64,000 bases of DNA from Paracoccaceae bacterium (GTDB lineage Bacteria > Pseudomonadota > Alphaproteobacteria > Rhodobacterales > Rhodobacteraceae). Of the stretch, positions 34,959 through 45,014 are shown one piece after another (position 1 is the stretch's first letter; the number at the start of each line of letters is the position of its first letter). The translations under genes and the position numbers were made by a program. The DNA is taken from assembly GCA_026706985.1 (NCBI GenBank), contig JAPOXR010000050.1, positions 1-64,000 on the forward strand. Direction: 5' to 3'. The notes beneath the pieces were generated by a model, which saw only the letters and a program-made list of their open reading frames with translations, was not told the origin of the DNA and made no database searches.

Positions 34959-36074
34959 CTATCCGATGCGGATTCCTGAGGCGGGATCAAAAAACACAGC
35001 CTTTTCCATGTTGAAGGCGAATTCAATCACCTCGCCTGGGGCAGCATCCGTGTCAGCCCGCATCCGGGCCACACACTCGGCCCCGCCGAAAGTGGTTGTG
35101 ACGAAAGTGTCCGATCCGGCCGGCTCCGTTACCCCAACCGCACTCGCACAGCTTTCGATCAGCGCCGAACGATGGTCCACCCCATCCTTGTCAGTCAGCG
35201 CTTCCGGCCGAATCCCCATCGTGACCGTCTTCCCGGACATCGATTTGAGATCAGCGTCCGCATCCTGGATTGCCAACCTCACGATCTCGCCGAAGCTGTC
35301 GCTTGTTTCAGCATAGACCGCCGCCGCATCCACGCCGATGGTCACCGGCACAAGATTCATCGACGGCGATCCCATGAAAGTCGCGACAAAAAGGTTGGCT
35401 GGCGTATCGTAGATCTCCTTCGGGGTTCCGAGTTGCTGAACAAACCCCTCATGCATCACCGCGATCCGGGTCGATAATGTCATCGCTTCGATCTGGTCAT
35501 GGGTCACATACACGATCGTTGTGCCGAGATTCTGATGCAGCTTCTTGATTTCGGTCCGCATATCGACACGCAGCTTGGCGTCAAGATTGGACAAGGGCTC
35601 GTCGAACAGAAACACATCTGGTTTGCGCACCAGCGCCCGGCCCATGGCGACCCGCTGCCGCTGCCCGCCCGACAGCTGCGCCGGTTTCCGATCAAGCAAC
35701 TCACCGATCTGCAGGAGTTCCGCCACCTCCTGCATCGCCGCCTGGCGTTCGGGTTTCGGCACTCTGTGCATTTCGAGGCCGAAAGTGATGTTCTTCGCAA
35801 CCGTCATATTGGGATAGAGTGCGTAAGACTGGAACACCATCGCGATGTTGCGCCGTGAGGGGTGCACGCCATTCATGAGATTACCCTTCAGGCGGATTTC
35901 GCCGCTGGTGATATCCTCCAGCCCGGCGATCATGTTCAGGAGTGTGGATTTTCCGCAGCCGGAAGGCCCGACGAGCACAAGAAACTCACCTTCACCGACC
36001 GAGATATCGACATTGTGAAGCACTTCTACCAAGCCGTAGGATTTTGATGCGTTGCTGATTTCGAGAAAGCCCAT
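34959..36074 (-). CDS. CUT1-type sugar ABC importer, MalK/UgpC-like ATPase
   Basis: A 371-residue ATPase: Walker [19 protein letters not shown], signature [17 protein letters not shown], Walker [17 protein letters not shown], and a C-terminal TOBE-type regulatory domain (about 240-371, including MGIRPEAL). Last gene of the CUT1 operon, starting 3 bp after the second permease. The accessory domain may bind regulators of carbon uptake. Confidence 0.93.
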   Translation of the reverse strand: MGFLEISNASKSYGLVEVLHNVDISVGEGEFLVLVGPSGCGKSTLLNMIAGLEDITSGEIRLKGNLMNGVHPSRRNIAMVFQSYALYPNMTVAKNITFGLEMHRVPKPERQAAMQEVAELLQIGELLDRKPAQLSGGQRQRVAMGRALVRKPDVFLFDEPLSNLDAKLRVDMRTEIKKLHQNLGTTIVYVTHDQIEAMTLSTRIAVMHEGFVQQLGTPKEIYDTPANLFVATFMGSPSMNLVPVTIGVDAAAVYAETSDSFGEIVRLAIQDADADLKSMSGKTVTMGIRPEALTDKDGVDHRSALIESCASAVGVTEPAGSDTFVTTTFGGAECVARMRADTDAAPGEVIEFAFNMEKAVFFDPASGIRIG

Positions 36075-36077
36075 ATT

Positions 36078-36959
36078 TCAGCCTTTCACTGAACCTGCCA
36101 TCAGACCGCGCACAAAAAAGCGGCCGGCGACGATATAGACGAGCAGGGTTGGCAGGGCGGCGAGAATAGCTCCGGCGAAATGGACATTGTATTCTTTCAC
36201 CCCGGTTGATGACTGGACAAGATTATTGAGCGCCACCGTCATCGGTTGACTGGAAAAATCAGCGAATGACGCGCCGAACAGGAAATCGTTCCAGATATTG
36301 GTGAACTGCCAGATCACGGAGACAACAGTGATCGGTCCCGAAGAAGGCAGCATGATGCGCCAGAAGATCTGGAAGAAGCCGGCACCGTCAATCTGCGCCG
36401 CCCGCACCAGTTCGGTGGGAAAAGCGGCATAATAGTTTCGGTAATAAAGCGTCGTGAAGCCGATCCCGTAGACCACATGCACCAGCACCAGCCCCCAGGT
36501 TGTTCCCGCGAGGCCGAATAATCCGAGCATGCGCGCCATCGGAATCAGCACGATCTGGAACGGAATGAAACAGGCAAACAGCATCAATCCGAAAAGTATC
36601 GTATCTCCGCGGAACCGCCATTTGGTGAGCACATACCCGTTCAGCGCACCGAGAATCGTGGATATGAACACCGCCGGCACGACCATCTTGATCGAATTCC
36701 AGAAATAGGGCTTAAGCCCGGTCGCCTGCACCCCGACCTGCGCCTCGGACCAGGCTTGCCGCCACGGCTCAAAGGTCCAGACCTGAGGCAGCGCCATCAT
36801 ATTGCCGCCGGTGATCTCCGATAATGGCTTGACCGAGTTCACTCCCATGACAAAGAGCGGCAGCAGGTAAAAGAAAGCGAACAGCAGCAGCAACAGGTAA
36901 ATCAGTACCTTCGCCGTGCTTCCGGTGCGGATCGCCGAATCCTGGTTCAGCGCAGCCAT
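36078..36959 (-). CDS. CUT1-type sugar ABC importer, MalG-like permease
   Basis: About 293 residues, membrane-spanning, with the inner-membrane ATPase-contact motif RAAQIDGAGFFQIFWRIMLP (EAA loop) and ending FVRGLMAGSVKG, typical of MalG-type permeases. ATG 36959 shares a base with the stop of the preceding permease (TGATG). Confidence 0.92.
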   Translation of the reverse strand: MAALNQDSAIRTGSTAKVLIYLLLLLFAFFYLLPLFVMGVNSVKPLSEITGGNMMALPQVWTFEPWRQAWSEAQVGVQATGLKPYFWNSIKMVVPAVFISTILGALNGYVLTKWRFRGDTILFGLMLFACFIPFQIVLIPMARMLGLFGLAGTTWGLVLVHVVYGIGFTTLYYRNYYAAFPTELVRAAQIDGAGFFQIFWRIMLPSSGPITVVSVIWQFTNIWNDFLFGASFADFSSQPMTVALNNLVQSSTGVKEYNVHFAGAILAALPTLLVYIVAGRFFVRGLMAGSVKG

Positions 36960-37852
36960 CACCGCCGGTCCCGCAATTCAGAATAAAGATAGGGAACCAT
37001 GATGGCGGCAATGGTCATCAGCATAATCGTTGCCGAAGCCGCACCAATTCCCATTTGGTTGCGGGTAAAGGTGTAGGAATACATGAAGGTTGCGGGCAAC
37101 TCGGTCGCCCGACCCGGACCGCCTCCGGTCAGAGCAATCACCAGATCGTAGGTCTTGATTGCGAGATGCGCGAGTATGACGAAAGCGGAGAGGAAGGCCG
37201 GCCGCAGCTGCGGAATGATGATCCGCCAATACAGGTTCCAATTCGAGGCGCCGTCAATCTGCGCCGCCTTAAGGATTTCATTGTCGATACCTCGAAGGCC
37301 GGCAAGAAACATTGCCATCACGAACCCGCTGGTCTGCCAGACCGCTGCCAGAACAACCGTGTAAATCGCGTATTCCCGATTCTTGATCCAATCGAAGGCG
37401 AAACTTTCCCAGCCCAAAGCGTGCATCGTGTTCTCGATCCCGATTCCGGGATCCAGCATCCATTTCCAGGCTGTGCCGGTAACGATGAATGACAGAGCCA
37501 TCGGGTAAAGATAGATTGGTCGCAGCACCCCCTCGCCTCTGATTTTCTGATCGAAGAAAATCGCCAGTGCCAGCCCGACCGCCGTACAGATCACCATATA
37601 AAGAAGCGCGAACACCCCCATATTGGTGACCGCCGTCTCCCAATGGCGCAGACGGAACAGCTTCAGGTAGTTCTCCAATCCGACCCAGCCGAAACTCGGC
37701 AGGATACGGCTGTCGGAGAAGGACAGGTAAAAGGTGAAAAGAATAAATCCGTAGACAAACACAAGCGCCATCGCCAAGGATGGCGACAAAACCAGCTTCG
37801 GAAGCCAGACCTGCAGCCGGGTTCGAAAATCTCCTTCGACCGGCATGGCCAT
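36959..37852 (-). CDS. CUT1-type sugar ABC importer, MalF-like permease
   Basis: About 297 residues with six predicted membrane segments and the EAA loop KAAQIDGASNWNLYWRIIIP. It begins MAMPVEGDFRTRLQVWLPKL after GAGGAAATCGGC, so ATG 37852 is chosen over the frame start 37903, which lies in the upstream stem-loop. Confidence 0.92.
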   Translation of the reverse strand: MAMPVEGDFRTRLQVWLPKLVLSPSLAMALVFVYGFILFTFYLSFSDSRILPSFGWVGLENYLKLFRLRHWETAVTNMGVFALLYMVICTAVGLALAIFFDQKIRGEGVLRPIYLYPMALSFIVTGTAWKWMLDPGIGIENTMHALGWESFAFDWIKNREYAIYTVVLAAVWQTSGFVMAMFLAGLRGIDNEILKAAQIDGASNWNLYWRIIIPQLRPAFLSAFVILAHLAIKTYDLVIALTGGGPGRATELPATFMYSYTFTRNQMGIGAASATIMLMTIAAIMVPYLYSELRDRR

Positions 37853-37875
37853 GCCGATTTCCTCCCTCAGGCGTG

Positions 37876-37899
37876 GGAGACCACCCGAGAGCGGTCTCC
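37876..37899 (-). promoter_or_regulatory. Stem-loop after the CUT1 binding-protein gene
   Basis: GGAGACC (37876-37882) pairs with GGTCTCC (37893-37899) around a 10-base loop, extendable by GTG/CAC with one bulge. It lies between the binding-protein stop and the first permease start, the same position as the stem in the neighbouring CUT2 operon, and probably favours binding-protein mRNA. Confidence 0.5.
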
Positions 37900-37909
37900 A
37901 CACTTAACT

Positions 37910-39160
37910 TTATTTGGCGATCGATACCGCGTCGACGAGCTCCTGAACAGCAGTCGCGCTGTCAAACTCGCCGTTGAAATGCGCTGTAACGACGTCATAG
38001 ATCGCATTCCGGACGCTGGCCGGTGACGCATGGCCATGGGCCATGGAACCGAACAGGTTGCCGCTCGAAGCGGCAGCGGCCAGATCCTTCATGCCCTGCT
38101 TACCGCAGTCATCAAAATCCGCATCGCTGACATCAGTCCGTGCCGGCACCGATCCCTTGACCACGTTGAAGGCTGATTGGAAGGAGGGTGAAAGAATTGC
38201 CGAGGCAAGGGCGGCCTGTTCCTTCGAAACCGTTCCTCCCTGATCGAACATCGCGAACTGGTCGGCATTGAAAGTCACCTGGTCCTGGGTTCCCGGGAAA
38301 CGGAAACAAAGGAAATCGGTGCCCGGCATCTTGCCGGCATTGAGAAACTCGCCCTTGGCCCAGTCACCCATCATCTGGAAGCCGGCCTCGCCATTGATCA
38401 CCATTGCGGTGGCGAGATTCCAGTCACGACCGGAGAAGTTTTCATCAACATTGGCACGGATGAACGCCATCCTGTCAAAGGCCTCCTGCATCGCATCAGA
38501 ACCGAGCGCTTCTTCATCAAGGTCAATGAAGGCCGCCTTGTAGAGGTCGGGGCCGCCAGTCGACATAACCACGGCGTCAAATACCGTGGCTTCCTGCCAG
38601 GCCTGACCGCCATGAGCGATCGGTGTCACACCGGCTGCCGCCAGCGCATTGACAGCTGCCATGAACTCTTCCCAGGTCTGCGGGACGGCGATGCCATTGG
38701 CATCAAGGACCGCTTTGTTCGCCCACACCCAGTTCGTCGAATGGACATTCACCGGAGCCGAAATCCACTTGCCGTCATGTTTTGCAAAGGCCTGCAGCGC
38801 ACCCGGAACGACTGCATCCCAGCCCTCCTGAGCGGCAATCTCATTCAGGTCAGCCAGAGCGCCTTGCTTGGCCCAGTCCAGGATGTCGAATCCCAGCATC
38901 TGAACCGCTGTCGGCGCATTGCCGGCGGTGACACGGGCACGCAGCACAGTCATTGCCTGCTCACCGCCGCCACCCGCGACCGGCATGTCCAGCCAGCCGA
39001 TTCCCTGGCTTTCCAGATCCTGCTTGAGAACATTCAGAGCGGCCGCTTCGCCACCTGATGTCCACCAGTGTAATACTTCAACATCCGCCGCGGTCGCAGC
39101 TCCCGCCGCCAGCGACGTGGCAGCTATCAAACCGGCAATACCAGTCTTTCGGTTTTTCAT
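37910..39160 (-). CDS. CUT1-type sugar ABC importer, periplasmic binding protein
   Basis: 416 residues with a signal peptide ([20 protein letters not shown]...AATAAD). Mature start [20 protein letters not shown] is typical of glucose/glucoside-binding proteins of the GtsA/AglE group; [20 protein letters not shown] and [10 protein letters not shown] are further family marks. Two Cys (FLCF and DDCGKQ) may form a disulfide. First gene of a four-gene operon (binding protein, two permeases, ATPase). Glucose or a related hexose is the likely ligand by family. Confidence 0.92.
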   Translation of the reverse strand: MKNRKTGIAGLIAATSLAAGAATAADVEVLHWWTSGGEAAALNVLKQDLESQGIGWLDMPVAGGGGEQAMTVLRARVTAGNAPTAVQMLGFDILDWAKQGALADLNEIAAQEGWDAVVPGALQAFAKHDGKWISAPVNVHSTNWVWANKAVLDANGIAVPQTWEEFMAAVNALAAAGVTPIAHGGQAWQEATVFDAVVMSTGGPDLYKAAFIDLDEEALGSDAMQEAFDRMAFIRANVDENFSGRDWNLATAMVINGEAGFQMMGDWAKGEFLNAGKMPGTDFLCFRFPGTQDQVTFNADQFAMFDQGGTVSKEQAALASAILSPSFQSAFNVVKGSVPARTDVSDADFDDCGKQGMKDLAAAASSGNLFGSMAHGHASPASVRNAIYDVVTAHFNGEFDSATAVQELVDAVSIAK

Positions 39161-39344
39161 ATCTATCTCCCAACTCTTCGGAAACTTCCGCCCGCTTCAG
39201 CAGGCTCGGTAAGGGGAAGCGTTATCGGGAAATTCACTGCCGAAGTCAATGTCCCCACCGCCCGGCAGGGGAGTGCCCATGATCACCGGTATCAAAAGCG
39301 GTCAGTTCGGAGAAGTGCCGTACAATCCGGATACGGGTACCGGA

Positions 39345-40118
39345 TCAATATCCGAAATCCGGTTTGCGGCCATCCCGGAAAGCCGCCAACCCCTCGGCCA
39401 GTTCGTCGGTGCCGGCCGCCAGGCTGCCGGCCATTGCTTCGAGCACACGCTCAGTTTCCTCACCTTCAGCGGCATTGATTGACATCTTGACCAATTCGGT
39501 TGCACGCGGCCCGCGTTTGAGCAGGGAAGTCGCCAATTCCTCCGCCGCAGACGCACCGGTTCCGGTGGGCACGACGCGATCGACAATCCCGAGCCGCCGC
39601 GCCTCTTCGGCGGTGAAAATCTCGCCCAACAACGCCATGCGCCTGACTGTCTGCGCACCGAATCGCCGCACCGCACGCTGCGTTCCGGACCAGCCGGGGA
39701 TAATGCCGAGACCGGATTCGGGCTGGCCGACCTTAATATGCTCCTCGGCGATGCGGATATCGGCGCAGGCCGCAAGTTCCAACCCGCCACCGAGAGCGTG
39801 CCCGTTCAGCACCGCGACAACCGGCTGGCGCAACCGCGCCAACGCATCGAAAGCCGTATGCCCGTCTCGGATCCAGTGCCGCCCGAACCGTTCCGGGTTT
39901 TCGCCCGACCAGGCTTCAATATCGCCGCCGGCGGAAAATGCTTTGCCTTCGCCCGATAGAATGACAACCCGGATATGTTGATGATGCTCGATTTCCCGGC
40001 AGCGCTGGAAAAGCCCGTCGACCATGGCGGCATCCAGCGCATTCAGTTTTGCCGGCCGGGCGATCCGAAGCCGAGCAATCGTGCCATCGATGGTCAAGTC
40101 AATCCGTGATCCGCTCAT
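39345..40118 (-). CDS. Enoyl-CoA hydratase/isomerase family protein
   Basis: A 257-residue crotonase-fold protein. The CoA oxyanion-hole strands are seen in GEGKAFSAGGDIEAW and LNGHALGGGLELAACADIRI, followed by GQPESGLGIIPGWSGTQRAVR with the Glu used by hydratases. It overlaps the CoA-transferase upstream by 4 bp (ATGA), so the two act in one acyl-CoA pathway, probably short-chain or branched-chain acid breakdown. Confidence 0.9.
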   Translation of the reverse strand: MSGSRIDLTIDGTIARLRIARPAKLNALDAAMVDGLFQRCREIEHHQHIRVVILSGEGKAFSAGGDIEAWSGENPERFGRHWIRDGHTAFDALARLRQPVVAVLNGHALGGGLELAACADIRIAEEHIKVGQPESGLGIIPGWSGTQRAVRRFGAQTVRRMALLGEIFTAEEARRLGIVDRVVPTGTGASAAEELATSLLKRGPRATELVKMSINAAEGEETERVLEAMAGSLAAGTDELAEGLAAFRDGRKPDFGY

Positions 40119-41686
40119 GGCGCCAGCCCTATCGGGGATGGGAAAAACAGCGCCGCATCCATAACCCGCAACGCATCGGCCACCCGCAGCGGCGCTTTTG
40201 CCTGTGCCAGCACATCGCGCTCCAGATCCACACCCTGGGCAATCTCTGTGACTTCCAGCCCGCCACCGGTCAGCCGCATCACGCAGCGCTCCGTGATATA
40301 GGTGACTTCCTGGCCCAACTCGATGGCCCGTCGTCCCGAAAAGGAGACATGGTCCACCTCCGGCACAAGCTTGGCGGTGTGACCTTCCCGGTCAATCACC
40401 AGTTTTCCGTCCTCAATCCGCATCTTCGCTCCGGCATTGAAAGTTCCCGAAAACACAATCCGCCGGGCCCGCGCCGTGATGTCGATAAAGCCGCCGGCAC
40501 CCGCCGTCCGGTGCGGAGTTGATTTCAACCGCGAGACATTGACGGATCCATCGGCGCCGATTTCCAGAAACGAAAGCAGCGAAGCATCAAACCCTCCGGC
40601 CTGAAAATAGGTGAATTGATGCGGCGAGGTCACGAATGCATCGGCATTGGCGGCACAGCCGAATTTGAAATCCAGCAGCGGAACACCGCCTATGGCACCC
40701 TGCTCAATCACCCAGGTGACGGCACCGTGGAAACCCTCTTCAATGAACACGCGGGGCACATTGGCGGACACACCGAAACCGATATTCACTGCCCATCCCT
40801 GACGCAGTTCCCGCGCAACACGCCGCGCAATGATTTTGGGCACGCCGAAATCCATCCTGCGGAAACTGTCGATTGGGCGGATCAACTCGCCGGATATCGC
40901 CGGATCGTAATCCGTTGCGGTGGTCTGCAGCATGTCAGGCGCCTCGACCACCGCATCGACAAGAATTCCCGGCACATGCACATCATGCGGACGCAGCGTC
41001 CCGTTCGCGACCGTTTTTTTCACCTGCGCGATGACAATCCCGCCACAATTATGCGCCGCAAGTGCCATCTCCATGGCACCGAGATAGGCACCTTCGGATG
41101 CGAAACCCAGATTGCCGCGCTCATCGCCGGTGGTCGCACGGATGATGGCGACATCCGGGCGGAGCGCGGCAAAATACAGCCAGTCCTCGCCCTCGAACCG
41201 CACACGTTTGACGATGGGCTCAGCGGCTGCGGCCGCATTCATGGCACCGCCTTCGAGGTCGGGATCAACGAATGTCTCCATACCGACTTTGGTCAGAACC
41301 CCGGGGCGGTGCCCGGCCCCTTCCCGCAACATGTCGAAGATGATGCCTGACGGCAAATTATATGCCTGGACCTGATTGCGGGCGATCATTTGCCAGATGC
41401 GCGGTGGCTCGGCTGCCGATGGCCCCGAGGGATAACTCCCGCCGATGATCTTCGACAGGCATCCGGGTTTGGCGATATGGTCGACACCCTTGACGCCGAA
41501 CATATCTCCAGCGGCAATGGGATGAATGGTTGTGAGGTTTTTCGGGGAACCTGCGACTTCGAACCTTTCGCCAAGCGCCTGCAATACCCGGTCAGGGCAA
41601 CATAATCCGCTTGAGGAATTGACCGCCACAACGGCGTTATCCGGTATCAGTGCCACCGCGTCATCGGCACTAAGCTGTTTTGTCAA
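40115..41686 (-). CDS. Acetate/propionate-type CoA-transferase
   Basis: 523 residues, a fused two-domain class I CoA-transferase. The N-terminal half begins MTKQLSADDAVALIPDNAVV and has GSYPSGPSAAEPP; the C-terminal half has GFGVSANVPRVFIEEG and VTWVIEQGAIGGVPL with the catalytic Glu, then FKFGCAANADAFV. It moves CoA between acetyl/acyl-CoA and a short carboxylate, with a glutamyl-CoA intermediate in this family. Operon with the enoyl-CoA hydratase. Confidence 0.9.
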   Translation of the reverse strand: MTKQLSADDAVALIPDNAVVAVNSSSGLCCPDRVLQALGERFEVAGSPKNLTTIHPIAAGDMFGVKGVDHIAKPGCLSKIIGGSYPSGPSAAEPPRIWQMIARNQVQAYNLPSGIIFDMLREGAGHRPGVLTKVGMETFVDPDLEGGAMNAAAAAEPIVKRVRFEGEDWLYFAALRPDVAIIRATTGDERGNLGFASEGAYLGAMEMALAAHNCGGIVIAQVKKTVANGTLRPHDVHVPGILVDAVVEAPDMLQTTATDYDPAISGELIRPIDSFRRMDFGVPKIIARRVARELRQGWAVNIGFGVSANVPRVFIEEGFHGAVTWVIEQGAIGGVPLLDFKFGCAANADAFVTSPHQFTYFQAGGFDASLLSFLEIGADGSVNVSRLKSTPHRTAGAGGFIDITARARRIVFSGTFNAGAKMRIEDGKLVIDREGHTAKLVPEVDHVSFSGRRAIELGQEVTYITERCVMRLTGGGLEVTEIAQGVDLERDVLAQAKAPLRVADALRVMDAALFFPSPIGLAP

Positions 41687-41775
41687 GACGGCCCTCCGCT
41701 CACTCAGCTATTGCTATAAGTGTCCGTTCGGCGTTGCGGAATGTACCAACGAATGTTGCAAACTTTCTTTAAGCA

Positions 41776-42735
41776 CTATTTTTTTGTGATCTTCGGTCCA
41801 GCGTACACGACATAAATCGGTTTATCTGCCACGATAGGCCAAGAGAAATGGAGGCGAAGGGTTAAGTGCGGAACCTTTCCGTGCCAAGTGCAAAACAAGG
41901 TGTCATTCAGATCCTCGGGATGGTCGAAAGTAAGCTCGCTGCGGAAACGATTCTTCTCGGAAGTTGAAGAATCGGAAAAGTGTGCCCGCTGGCCCGTGAA
42001 GTAGTCCTTAATGATTCTGTGGCCGTTCTTGGTACGGTTACCTTCCGCATCGAACTCCTGCGACAACTGGTCCAATAATGCAGATAGCCAGAGAATCTTC
42101 TCTGACGCGCTTTTCGCGAATGGAACTCCTTCAAGTGGTTTGAAGCAGTCTTTGGCGAAAGTGAGTCGCCCGAACTGATGATAGCAAACTTTTCTCAACT
42201 CGTCCCATGATCGAATCGACGTCTTATTCTTGAGTGCGTCCTCAAGCGCGTCTTTTGTCCACCAGTTATCCAGAGTTGCATTGCAGTTTGCGCATCCTTC
42301 CGCCTCTCTAGACCAGATCACCTCCACGGGAGCATAATTCCAGTCCGACGGTGAGAAACTCACCAAGCCGCAGTCAACACCGTGCAACCTCCTGAAAGCA
42401 GCCTCTCCCACCGCCGAATCCGTAACAATTTTATCTTTACATTCGAGCCAGTCCCCTCTCGAATGACAGCGCAAGTCGTCCCAATACGGGCCAGCCTTTG
42501 TCAGCCATGTCATCGCTGCACGGCGCTCGCTATCAAGATCGAATTTCATGACTGCTTGGTACACTGAAAGATTCGGAATTGGCGTCGCGTTCAGCATGGC
42601 CCGATGGCAGAGCAATTCACTACCGTAGCGTCGTGCCACTTTGCGCATAATCATCACACGCTTAAATGCCTCACGAAATTCTGATACCCTTTTGAATTGC
42701 TGATTGACCGACAAGTCGTTGGCCAAGAGTTCCAT
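41776..42735 (-). CDS. Unrecognised protein, third gene of the DUF262/AAA operon
   Basis: A 319-residue protein I cannot assign to a named family. A Cys pair (CANCNATLDNWW, about residues 154-165) could bind zinc. The C-terminal quarter has a regular pattern: KNGHRIIKDYFTGQRAHFSD, SEKNRFRSELTFDHPED, LFCTWHGKVPHLTLRLHFSW, and a final IYVVYAGPKITKK. It starts one base after the stop of the ATPase gene (TGATATG), so the three genes are one transcript. It may be the effector or a specificity subunit of the putative defence system. Confidence 0.7.
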   Translation of the reverse strand: MELLANDLSVNQQFKRVSEFREAFKRVMIMRKVARRYGSELLCHRAMLNATPIPNLSVYQAVMKFDLDSERRAAMTWLTKAGPYWDDLRCHSRGDWLECKDKIVTDSAVGEAAFRRLHGVDCGLVSFSPSDWNYAPVEVIWSREAEGCANCNATLDNWWTKDALEDALKNKTSIRSWDELRKVCYHQFGRLTFAKDCFKPLEGVPFAKSASEKILWLSALLDQLSQEFDAEGNRTKNGHRIIKDYFTGQRAHFSDSSTSEKNRFRSELTFDHPEDLNDTLFCTWHGKVPHLTLRLHFSWPIVADKPIYVVYAGPKITKK

Positions 42736-42736
42736 A

Positions 42737-43897
42737 TCAACTCCAGCCGGCGAAATCGTTCATGTCATTGTCAAATTGATCGAAGAACCCCTTGGGCCAA
42801 CTGTCAATGTTGCCGTAAGAATCGATTGCCGGACTCTGCACTTGCGGACTACTGTCATTTTGTTCTGCACTTCGTTGGTTAAAAAAATGAAGTGCGACAC
42901 TCTCACACGACAGCATGCCCTTTCTGACTGCCCGGCGGATACCGTTAAGCACATGATCGCTGTGTGTCTCGATCAAAACTTGTAAGCCAGCAGAGGCTAC
43001 TTTTCCCAGAAATTCACCCATCGCTGCCTGGCCCGCGGGGTGAAGATGAACTTCCGGATTCTCAATCAGCAATAAGTCCTCTTTATCAGCCGACAAGGCT
43101 GCGACGACGATGGGAAGTACCTGCGTTAGCCCAAATCCGGTGTGCACCGGACGATGAAAGTCGGTATCGCTCGATACTCGAACTCCCAGTGTAACTGCGT
43201 TGGCGCGCGGGACCCGCTCGATTGCCAAAACAATACCAGGGAAAAAGCCGGCCATGTGTGCCTCCACTTGCCGGAATCGTGTAGGCGGTACTCCAGACAC
43301 CAAAAGCTCCGGCAAAACATGACACTCACGACCGGAAAAGAGGAGGCTGGCAGCATATTCACCACGAGAACCTACAACTGGTGTTAGTTGCGGATCATCG
43401 TACGCGTAGTATTCGCGGGGGCCCAGTCGCTCAGCGGTTATGTAAGTAAGTTGACACAATCGTTTTGTCAGCGATTGATTATTCACGTTCGATGGCACCA
43501 GACACTGAAGCCCATGAGGATTGTCAATGTCCCAACTACCGTCGTTTTTCGTTTCTCCCACTGCCCGCCGAACCGCCATAGACATTTCATCTCGTTCGCC
43601 CGCAAATTCCCACTCGAAACGATCCTCATCACCATCAAACAATGCGATCTGAAACTCACGACGCCCATAAACCTGGTCAACCACATCGGCCCCGGTGCCA
43701 AGACTAATCGCCGCCCCATTCAGCATCAGTCGCAAAGACCTCTCGTGCTCGCGCATAGTTTGGTGCAACAGAACCAGCGCCTGCATCACCGATGACTTTC
43801 CGGATGCGTTCCCGCCCGACAGCAATGTCAACGGCCGTAGGGGAAGTTTGAGCGTCTTGAAGCACTTAAAGTGCTGCAGGTTCATTCGTGATATCAC
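42737..43897 (-). CDS. AAA ATPase, DUF3696/SMC-like, defence-associated
   Basis: About 386 residues. Walker A LLSGGNASGKSSVMQAL (about residues 26-41), a central insert, LLLIENPEVHLHPAGQAAMG (Walker B and the conserved HLHP), and ETHSDHVLNGIRRAV (switch/D-loop His region). This is the OLD/RecF-like class with DUF3696 features. GTG 43897 (MISRMNLQHFKCF) follows GGGAG at 6 bases and is preferred over the frame start at 44062, which would overlap the DUF262 gene by nearly 200 bp; ATG 43885 is another choice. The overlap with the DUF262 gene is about 32 bp. Confidence 0.85.
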   Translation of the reverse strand: MISRMNLQHFKCFKTLKLPLRPLTLLSGGNASGKSSVMQALVLLHQTMREHERSLRLMLNGAAISLGTGADVVDQVYGRREFQIALFDGDEDRFEWEFAGERDEMSMAVRRAVGETKNDGSWDIDNPHGLQCLVPSNVNNQSLTKRLCQLTYITAERLGPREYYAYDDPQLTPVVGSRGEYAASLLFSGRECHVLPELLVSGVPPTRFRQVEAHMAGFFPGIVLAIERVPRANAVTLGVRVSSDTDFHRPVHTGFGLTQVLPIVVAALSADKEDLLLIENPEVHLHPAGQAAMGEFLGKVASAGLQVLIETHSDHVLNGIRRAVRKGMLSCESVALHFFNQRSAEQNDSSPQVQSPAIDSYGNIDSWPKGFFDQFDNDMNDFAGWS

Positions 43898-45014
43898 CAA
43901 GAGCTCCCTGCAGTGCTTGCCGAGCCATGCTAAACCGACACTTGACCTTTTTGGCGTCATTTGGTCCATACGTGATAGCCGTGCTGAATTCGTCGTCCGC
44001 AAGAAGACTATAAACAGACCGTCGAACGCTTTCCGCACATTCCGAGACGCGCTTCTTTTCATACAACGACAAGCCGGTGATCATTACGTCCCAAAATGAA
44101 GCGTTCAAGACACTACGCCAATTCTGGTCCGGCTGGTGTTTTCGGAATGAATGGCGGCCAAACAACATGAAGTTATTGTCAAGTCCACGCCGGAAATCGG
44201 CAGATAAGTCCGAGAGAGCGTCAGGCTGCATCGTATTCATATGGCGTAGACTCTGCGCAAGAAAGTCATCCATGTCACCGCGGTATTTATCAATACCAAG
44301 AAGTTGAAACGCGCAAAAGCGATTGACAAACTCACGATCCCTCATGGTACGTGAATTTAGACTATTGCCTGTCGCTTTAAAGAATGCCTCGGATTTTGAC
44401 TCACGCTTCAAAAAGCGTGTTGCTTCGCCCATAAACAAACAATTCCGCATTTGTTGACGTGTGAGAGGCACACCTCCATTGACTCTCTCGAAGATGTCAA
44501 GGCGAGCACGCTCCGGCACCTTTGAGTCGATGATAAATAGAATTAGGTTACAATCTTCGATTCTGTTCTTGATTTTCGAAGGTAAGTCAGTGAAGGACTG
44601 ACCATCAAGCTCGTTTCTGTCAGGAAGCTTCAGCCTGAGTTTCTTCTTAATGAACTGCCAGAATGTAGACAGACGCTGCAAACCGTCTACAACGATCATG
44701 CGCCCCTTTTCGTCTTCGGCCATGTAGAATACGGGCAGGGGTATGCGCATAATCACCGACTCGATCAATTTGCTTTGCTTTTCTACGGACCAAATGAAAT
44801 CCCGCTGGAAATCAGGGTCCATTACGTAGGTCGATTGGTCTATGCGCCGAATCACGTCGTGAATGGTACGGCTTTCCTGCCGGATCAGCAGATCATCAAG
44901 TGGGTAATCACCCCAAGACCCACTCGACGGGTCCAGACCTTCAACGTCATCACCGTCGCTCAACGGATTTTGAGGTAGGGTGACAATGCTGTCGCTACTA
45001 TTTGGCTTGCTCAT
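43866..45014 (-). CDS. DUF262-domain protein (GmrSD-like N-terminal nuclease/NTPase domain)
   Basis: A 382-residue protein. The DUF262 (ParB-like) core has MDPDFQRDFIWSVEKQSKLI (about 65-84), IPLPVFYMAED and the motif VDGLQRLSTFWQF (109-121), equivalent to the DGQQR motif of GmrS, then FERVNGGVPLTRQQMRNCLF. There is no DUF1524/HNH domain, unlike fused GmrSD enzymes, so any second catalytic unit must come from a partner. First gene of a three-gene operon with the AAA ATPase and an unknown protein. By family, DUF262 proteins act in restriction of modified or phage DNA. Base composition is visibly AT-richer than the flanks, suggesting transfer. Confidence 0.88.
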   Translation of the reverse strand: MSKPNSSDSIVTLPQNPLSDGDDVEGLDPSSGSWGDYPLDDLLIRQESRTIHDVIRRIDQSTYVMDPDFQRDFIWSVEKQSKLIESVIMRIPLPVFYMAEDEKGRMIVVDGLQRLSTFWQFIKKKLRLKLPDRNELDGQSFTDLPSKIKNRIEDCNLILFIIDSKVPERARLDIFERVNGGVPLTRQQMRNCLFMGEATRFLKRESKSEAFFKATGNSLNSRTMRDREFVNRFCAFQLLGIDKYRGDMDDFLAQSLRHMNTMQPDALSDLSADFRRGLDNNFMLFGRHSFRKHQPDQNWRSVLNASFWDVMITGLSLYEKKRVSECAESVRRSVYSLLADDEFSTAITYGPNDAKKVKCRFSMARQALQGALGDITNEPAAL

